Assembly (NCBI RefSeq): GCF_013488225.1
Contig: NZ_CP041238.1
Location: forward strand, 2,009,501 to 2,073,500
DNA: 64,000 bases
Direction of reading: 5' to 3'
Origin: Sinorhizobium mexicanum
GTDB lineage: Bacteria; Pseudomonadota; Alphaproteobacteria; Rhizobiales; Rhizobiaceae
Positions 58,867-64,000 of the stretch are shown in pieces; position 1 is the stretch's first letter, and each line of letters begins with the position of its first letter. Below the pieces are notes generated by a model. The model did no database searches. It was not told the origin of the DNA and saw nothing but the letters and a program-made list of their open reading frames with translations. The position numbers were made by a program, and so were the translations under genes.

Positions 58867-59894
58867 CGCTGCGCCGCACCTCTCGAGAAGAGTTCGAGAT
58901 AGGCATCGGTGATCGCCTGCTCGGAAAAGCGCGTGCGCAATGTTTCGCGACCGCCGGCACTCAATCTTTCCCGAAGCTCCGGGTCGTCGCGTAGCCGGCG
59001 GATTGCATTTGCCAGACCCTCGTCGTCGCCACAGTCCACCATGAGCGCGTCGACTTCGTCCGTCATCACCCAGGATGGACCCTCCGCGCGGGCGGAGATC
59101 GTCGCCTTCCCCGCGCCCCAGCCTTCGAAGCACACGTTGCCGAGTGGCTCATGCGAAGAATTGATGACGAAAACGTCACCGGCCGCGAGATAGCCGTAGG
59201 CATTGGTCTGCCAGCCTGCAAAACGGACGCGATCGCGCAGCCCCAACTCGTCCGTCAGAGCTTCGAGCCGCTCGCGCTCCGGTCCGTCGCCTACGAGCCA
59301 AAGATGGGCGCCGTCGACCTTGTTGACCGCGCGGATGAGCCCGTCGAAGCCCTTGCGCTTGACGAACCGCCCCATGCCGACGACCACGAATGCGTCGGCC
59401 GGCGTCTGCATCTCCTTGCGCGCGATCGCAGCGACCGGTATCGCACGGGTGAAATTCGCGATGACTTCAATGCCGCGTTTCCATCCGAGTTCGCGAACCT
59501 TCGCGGCCATGTCCGGGGTGATGCAAACCAGCGTCTCGACATTGGTGTAGTAGCCGAGATGCTCCGGATAGTCGCCGAGGCGAGAGATGCGCATGGCGTC
59601 CATGTATGCCGGCATGAAACGGCTCGCCCGCAACTGCCACGCCATGATGACGTCAGGCCGGAAATCGCGAAGGATGCGCCGCATCCGCCACTGCAGAAGG
59701 AACCGCGAAAGCGATATCCTGCGGAAGACACCTTCGTAGACTGTCGCGCTGCCTTCGATATCCTTGCGCCAACTGCGGTCGGGCCGGATGAGCACCCTTT
59801 GTTCGACGCCCCTGTCATGCAGGGCATTGACGAGGTTGACGAAGAATCGTTCTGCGCCGCCTTCCTTCCCGAAGTGAATATGCATGACCTTCAT
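58863..59894 (-). CDS. lpsD: LPS core glycosyltransferase, GT4 type
   Basis: This 343-residue protein starts MKVMHIHFGKEGGAERFFVNL and has SSHEPLGNVCFEGWGAG. It pairs with lpsE as a tandem duplicate. It is 41 bases after lpsC and four bases overlapped with lpsE, so lpsC-lpsD-lpsE is one unit. The sugar donor is not evident. Confidence 0.9.
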   Translation of the reverse strand: MKVMHIHFGKEGGAERFFVNLVNALHDRGVEQRVLIRPDRSWRKDIEGSATVYEGVFRRISLSRFLLQWRMRRILRDFRPDVIMAWQLRASRFMPAYMDAMRISRLGDYPEHLGYYTNVETLVCITPDMAAKVRELGWKRGIEVIANFTRAIPVAAIARKEMQTPADAFVVVGMGRFVKRKGFDGLIRAVNKVDGAHLWLVGDGPERERLEALTDELGLRDRVRFAGWQTNAYGYLAAGDVFVINSSHEPLGNVCFEGWGAGKATISARAEGPSWVMTDEVDALMVDCGDDEGLANAIRRLRDDPELRERLSAGGRETLRTRFSEQAITDAYLELFSRGAAQR

Positions 59895-59935
59895 GGATTA
59901 CCTTTCGAGGCTTCGGTCACGCTTCCCGGACTTAA

Positions 59936-60748
59936 CTAGTGGGAAAGCGCGTCGTCGGTATTCGGCCGTGCCTTGAGAGCGTGCCTTTGATAGATCTTGG
60001 CCGCCGTCAGAAAAGCGTAGACCGCTCCGGTCATCGCCTCGATGAATCCCGGCAGGCCACAGCGCCAAAGGCCGTTGCGAAAATAGAGGCGATAAAAGTA
60101 GAGCGGCGGACCGAAGATGAGCTTGTAGGACCTGGGCGGCTTGCCGGCCTCGAACTGTTGGTCGGCTTTCAGGCTCGAATACTTGTTTTCCTTGAGGATC
60201 TGCTCGTCCATCATCAGAGGGCGGAAATGAAGAAGGCTGCCGGAGCGGGCATTGTCAACCTTGCCATCCGGTACGATGCCCTCATGTACCTTCTGGCTGA
60301 GATCGTATCGCCCCCTGCCCCGGCGGATCAGGCGCAGGTTCCGCCGCTCATGCACCTGCACCGGCGTGTATCCATAGCCAATCAGATAGGGGCGACGCGC
60401 GACGCGCCAGCCCACCGTATCGGCGGGGGCTTGGAGAAGATCCGGCAGCAATTTGCGTAGCGGCGCATCCAGCCGTTCGTCCGCATCGATGTTGAAGCAC
60501 CAGGGCTGGCTGCATTGCTCCAGCGCGAACTGTTTCTGTCCCGCATAGCCATGCCACGGCTCATACATGAAGCGGATCGGCCAACCTTTGTCGATGTAGG
60601 ACTGCACCAGGGTCGCCGTGCCGTCGGTCGAGCCGGAATCGACGATGACGATCTCGGCGCATTGATCCAGGCTTTCGATACAATTGCCCAGATAGCCCTC
60701 TTCATTGAGGCAGATGATGAAAGCGGAAAGCGGAAGCTTGGAGGTCAC
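59936..60748 (-). CDS. lpsC: LPS core glycosyltransferase, GT2 type
   Basis: This 270-residue family 2 glycosyltransferase has VDSGSTDGT and the metal site NIDADERL. A C-terminal amphipathic segment (YFYRLYFRNGLWRCGLPGF) probably rests on the membrane. It resembles the KdtX/WaaE core transferases. It follows the Lrp-type gene by 144 bases and leads the D-E pair, matching the lrp-lpsCDE order of S. meliloti. Confidence 0.9.
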   Translation of the reverse strand: MTSKLPLSAFIICLNEEGYLGNCIESLDQCAEIVIVDSGSTDGTATLVQSYIDKGWPIRFMYEPWHGYAGQKQFALEQCSQPWCFNIDADERLDAPLRKLLPDLLQAPADTVGWRVARRPYLIGYGYTPVQVHERRNLRLIRRGRGRYDLSQKVHEGIVPDGKVDNARSGSLLHFRPLMMDEQILKENKYSSLKADQQFEAGKPPRSYKLIFGPPLYFYRLYFRNGLWRCGLPGFIEAMTGAVYAFLTAAKIYQRHALKARPNTDDALSH

Positions 60749-60892
60749 GCCGCTGCCTTTTCAAGCTGTTTGCGAAATGATCCGGCTCGGCCTACGAAAC
60801 ATTCCGGCACTTTCCCCAAGCGGGAGCGTGTTTTCACGAGTACTTTTCCTACAGGGGCCGCAAGCTCAATGCGGCGAGTGCCGGCCGCGCGG

Positions 60893-61363
60893 CTAGATTT
60901 CCACTTGGCACGCGTCCTTCACTTGGCGGATCGTCAGCATCGTGCGCACCGTATCGACATTGTCGGTTGCCGTTAGCTCCTCAATAACGAAATCCTGGAA
61001 GCTCGCAAGGTTCTCGGCCACGCACTGCAGCAGAAAGTCGGATTCGCCCGAGACCATCCATGCCTCACGGACGAGCGGCCATGAAGCGGTGCGGGCGGCG
61101 AATGCCTTCAGGTTCGCGTCCGATTGATGCTTGAGCCCGACCATGCAGAAGGCAACGAGGTCGTAGCCCAGCGCCGACGCATTGAGAAGTGCGCGGTAGC
61201 CTCGAATGACACCGGCTTCCTCAAGCTTGCGGACGCGACGCAGACAAGGGGGCGCCGAAATGCCCACGCGCTCGGCGAGCTCGACATTCGTCATCCGGCC
61301 GTTGCTCTGCAGTTCGCGCAGTATTTTCATATCGATGGCATCGAGCTCGACGCGTATGACCAT
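60893..61363 (-). CDS. Lrp/AsnC-family regulator ahead of the LPS core genes
   Basis: This 156-residue protein has a winged helix (MKILRELQSNGRMTNVELAERVGI) and a C-terminal RAM domain (ESDFLLQCVAENLASFQDFVIEEL). In S. meliloti the equivalent gene heads the operon regulated by LsrB and has been called lrp3. Effector unknown. It faces the 609-base region upstream of trxB. Confidence 0.87.
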   Translation of the reverse strand: MVIRVELDAIDMKILRELQSNGRMTNVELAERVGISAPPCLRRVRKLEEAGVIRGYRALLNASALGYDLVAFCMVGLKHQSDANLKAFAARTASWPLVREAWMVSGESDFLLQCVAENLASFQDFVIEELTATDNVDTVRTMLTIRQVKDACQVEI

Positions 61364-61972
61364 TGCCTAGCATCCCCATTTCTTCATCGGCCTTGGCGAA
61401 GAGGCCTTATTTGCCCGCCAGCAGGATCGTAGACAGGACGAGGCAGCCTTGCTGCAACTGTCCTGGCGAAATGTTGCGCCAATCGCCACCTCAAATCCGC
61501 AAGAGGACGATAGCGCCGTCGCCACGAATGCGACAGGTCTGCCATTCCTGCAAGCGGCTAATTTCGTTTCCGTGAGTAGCATGCAACCTGACGCCAAAAC
61601 GAGAGCACTCACTGCCGCATGCACAAAAACCTTCGCATGGCGCCCTTGAGGAAACCGAGCGAAAACAATCGTGGTTTCCAGGGCGGTCGCGCAGTCGCCG
61701 CGTTGGAATCTCCTCCGGGATGGAGGCCGTGTAAATGAACGGGTTACCGTTGCGGCGGAATCGCACACCGTGGACGGCCGAAACGTTGAAAACGATGCAA
61801 AAATGCCCGATCTGGTGCCAAAACGCTGCCTATGGCCCAAGCACTTGTGTGTATTGGCGGCCGCACTCTTGAAAGTACGAGCGGTGAATACCTAAAGTAA
61901 GGCAATATTTTGCCAGTAACCACGGAACCGGATGATGCTGACTCGGCTCTCCGGCCTTTTAAGGACACGTTC
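61364..61972. other. 609-base region between the divergent lrp and trxB genes
   Basis: This must hold the promoters of the lrp-lpsCDE unit (leftward) and trxB (rightward). A minus-strand frame (61367-61840) contains a lipobox-like ASGC but has no convincing start and uses cysteine and serine heavily, so it is not called. I see no repeat or RNA gene. Confidence 0.55.
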
Positions 61973-62947
61973 ATGACCGCCCGCCATACCAAAGTGCTGA
62001 TCATCGGCTCCGGCCCTGCTGGCTACACTGCGGCGATCTATACGGCACGCGCCATGCTTTCGCCGGTGCTGATTGCGGGCATGGAACAGGGCGGTCAATT
62101 GATGATCACCACCGACGTGGAGAACTATCCCGGCTACGCCGATCCGGTCCAGGGGCCCTGGATGATGGAACAGATGCTGAAGCAGGCGACGCACGTCGGT
62201 GCGGAGATCGTCAATGACCTTGTGACCGATGTCGATCTTTCCGTCCGCCCCTTTCGCATCAAGACCGATAGCGGCAACGACTGGACGACGGATGCATTGA
62301 TCATCGCCACCGGCGCCAAGGCGAAGTGGCTCGGCATCGAAACCGAACCGACCTTCATGGGCTTCGGCGTTTCGGCATGCGCTACCTGCGATGGTTTCTT
62401 CTATCGGAACAAGGATGTCATCGTCGTCGGCGGCGGCAATTCCGCGGTGGAAGAAGCGCTCTATCTTTCAAATCTGGCAAAAACCGTCACCGTCGTTCAC
62501 CGCCGCGACGCGTTCCGGGCGGAAAAGATCCTTCAGGAGCGTCTTTTCGCCAAGCCGAACGTGAAGGTCATCTGGGATCATGAGGTTATCGAATATCTCG
62601 GTACGCCCGCAAAGCCGCCGATGCCCGCTTCGGTCAACGGCGTGAAGCTTCGCAACACCAAGACCGGCGAAACCACGGATATGGTCACCGATGGCGTGTT
62701 CGTCGCGATCGGCCACGCGCCGGCGGTGGAGTTGTTCAAGGGCAAGCTTCGGCAGAAGCCGAATGGCTATCTCTGGACCGCGCCGGATTCGACGGCGACC
62801 GATGTCGCAGGAGTGTTTGCTGCCGGTGATGTCACCGACGACGTCTATCGCCAAGCAGTCACGGCGGCGGGCATGGGCTGCATGGCGGCGCTCGAGGCGG
62901 AGAAATATCTGGCGGGTCATATGCCCGTCGCAATTGCAGCCGAATAG
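61973..62947 (+). CDS. trxB: Thioredoxin reductase
   Basis: This 324-residue flavoprotein reduces thioredoxin with NADPH. It has the FAD loop IGSGPAGYTAAIY (residues 11-23), the redox pair C136-A-T-C139 (SACATCDG), the NADPH loop VGGGNSAVEEA and the C-terminal FAAGDVTDD. ATG 61973 follows AAGGACACG; the longer frame was rejected. It is followed by a GC-rich hairpin and lsrB. Confidence 0.96.
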   Translation: MTARHTKVLIIGSGPAGYTAAIYTARAMLSPVLIAGMEQGGQLMITTDVENYPGYADPVQGPWMMEQMLKQATHVGAEIVNDLVTDVDLSVRPFRIKTDSGNDWTTDALIIATGAKAKWLGIETEPTFMGFGVSACATCDGFFYRNKDVIVVGGGNSAVEEALYLSNLAKTVTVVHRRDAFRAEKILQERLFAKPNVKVIWDHEVIEYLGTPAKPPMPASVNGVKLRNTKTGETTDMVTDGVFVAIGHAPAVELFKGKLRQKPNGYLWTAPDSTATDVAGVFAAGDVTDDVYRQAVTAAGMGCMAALEAEKYLAGHMPVAIAAE

Positions 62948-62958
62948 AAGCTGCGAAT

Positions 62959-62989
62959 CGGGACGCGCGCCGTAAGGCGCCGCGTCCCG
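62959..62989 (+). other. GC-rich hairpin between trxB and lsrB
   Basis: GGGACGCG (62960-62967) pairs with CGCGTCCC (62981-62988), enclosing a smaller CGCC-GTAA-GGCG hairpin with one bulged base. There is no T-tract, so it is more likely an mRNA stabiliser or attenuating structure than a simple terminator. Confidence 0.65.
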
Positions 62990-63053
62990 CGTGGGAACAG
63001 GTGTATCAGCCACAACCGGAGGGCGACCAGCCAGCCCCCCGGAGTGGTCGTTT

Positions 63054-63962
63054 ATGGGGGCTTTCATGTCGTTAGACTGGGATAAACTGCGCATATTTCA
63101 TGCGGCGGCCGAGGCAGGCTCGTTCACGCACGCGGCAGACAAACTCCATCTTTCGCAATCGGCCATCAGCCGGCAGGTCAGTTCGCTCGAACAGGATGTC
63201 GGCATCAAGCTGTTTCATCGCCACGCGCGCGGCCTCATTCTCACCGAACAGGGCGAGATCCTCTACCGCACCGCGCACGAGGTGCTGATGAAGCTCGAGA
63301 GCGTCAAGGTGCAATTGACCGAGACGACCGACAAACCTACCGGCAAGCTGCGCATCACCACCACGGTCGGCCTCGGCCAGGGCTGGTTGACCGACAAGGT
63401 CCAGGAATTCATGTCGCTGCACCCGGACGTGCAGGTCCAACTCATCCTCGACAACGAAGAGCTCGACGTGAACATGCGGCATGCCGATTGCGCGATCCGG
63501 CTGCGCCAGCCACAGCAGTCGGATCTGATCCAGCGCAAACTCTTCACGGTGCACATGCATGTCTATGCCGCTCCCTCCTACATCAACAAATACGGTGAGC
63601 CCCAATCCGTCGGGGATCTGGACAATCACCGCATCATCACTTTCGGTGAGCCGGCGCCCAACTACCTGCTCGATGTGAACTGGCTGGAGATCGCCGGACG
63701 CGATCACGACAATCCGCGTATTTCGCATCTCCAGATCAACAGCCAGACGTCGATCAAGCGCGCCTGCCTGCTCGGGATCGGCATTGCCATGCTTCCCGAT
63801 TACATCGTCGGCCGCGACCCCGGGCTGATTCAGCTTCCGATCAGCGCGGACATCCCCTCCTTCGATACCTATTTCTGCTATCCCGACGAAATGAAGAACG
63901 CGGCGAAGCTGAAAGTCTTCCGTGACTATATCGTCGCCAAGGCGCGCAACTGGAATTTTTAA
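63054..63962 (+). CDS. lsrB: LysR-type symbiosis and redox regulator LsrB
   Basis: This 302-residue LysR protein (ATG 63054, GGAG nine bases upstream; ATG 63066 would give 298 residues) has a helix-turn-helix (FTHAADKLHLSQSAISRQVSS) and an effector domain. Downstream of trxB it is in the position of S. meliloti lsrB, which regulates the lrp-lpsCDE genes and redox balance. Counting from 63054, cysteines fall at 146, 238 and 275. I recall 146 and 238 among the redox-active cysteines of LsrB, which supports both the longer start and the identity. Confidence 0.9.
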   Translation: MGAFMSLDWDKLRIFHAAAEAGSFTHAADKLHLSQSAISRQVSSLEQDVGIKLFHRHARGLILTEQGEILYRTAHEVLMKLESVKVQLTETTDKPTGKLRITTTVGLGQGWLTDKVQEFMSLHPDVQVQLILDNEELDVNMRHADCAIRLRQPQQSDLIQRKLFTVHMHVYAAPSYINKYGEPQSVGDLDNHRIITFGEPAPNYLLDVNWLEIAGRDHDNPRISHLQINSQTSIKRACLLGIGIAMLPDYIVGRDPGLIQLPISADIPSFDTYFCYPDEMKNAAKLKVFRDYIVAKARNWNF

Positions 63963-64000
63963 CGTCTGCTGCAGTTGCTTGAATTGTGGGCAATTGCTCA

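Noticed and set aside
61367..61840. 157-codon minus-strand frame upstream of lrp with a lipobox-like ASGC
   Set aside because: There is no plausible start near the lipobox, cysteine and serine content is unusual, and the region must hold two promoters. It remains a weak possibility.

Overview
The window is high-GC alphaproteobacterial chromosome and almost certainly comes from Sinorhizobium/Ensifer or a very close relative. Three things point there. The right end has the order carB - greA - lpsB / lpsE - lpsD - lpsC - lrp - trxB - lsrB, which is the lipopolysaccharide-core and LsrB region I know from S. meliloti. The lexA control region carries the alphaproteobacterial GTTC-N7-GTTC box. Six copies of a palindromic intergenic repeat resemble the rhizobial intergenic mosaic elements.

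Left part (1-15.3 kb), housekeeping: TrkH potassium uptake, threonine ammonia-lyase, a HlyU-family protein, a Tat-exported CpdB-type phosphoesterase, a divergent aldR/ald pair, and a minus-strand run of cysteine synthase, AlaX-type editing protein, mercaptopyruvate sulfurtransferase and a GNAT acetyltransferase. A short-chain dehydrogenase, an SMR efflux pair, tRNA-Asn, tRNA-Cys and lexA follow.

Accessory block (15.4-26.6 kb): a LysR regulator faces a tightly packed operon of a hydroxyacid-type dehydrogenase, an enolase-superfamily enzyme, a thiolase-like protein with its DUF35 partner, a fused NDP-forming acyl-CoA ligase and a complete ABC importer. This looks like a self-contained route that imports an organic acid, activates it with CoA and cleaves it. 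I cannot name the substrate.

Middle (26.7-41.4 kb): small proteins of unknown function, tRNA-Ser, and a protein carrying a probable protein-glutaminase (glutamine deamidase) domain behind an extraordinary tryptophan-rich linker. Next come rlpA, a DD-carboxypeptidase-like protein that lacks two of the three catalytic motifs, and tmk-holB-metG-tatD-MBL. An insertion sequence with a nonsense-mutated transposase and an AT-rich gene-poor stretch end this part.

Right part (41.3-64 kb): coaD, two cyclophilins, queA-tgt (Tgt has a degraded zinc site), MATE and MFS exporters, a LysR/aldo-keto reductase pair, a zinc metallopeptidase, carB with a terminator-like leader, greA, the LPS-core glycosyltransferases, lrp, trxB and lsrB.

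Most of the window is ordinary core genome. The items most worth pursuing are the glutaminase-domain protein, the catabolic operon, the pseudo-DD-carboxypeptidase and the zinc-site-deficient Tgt.
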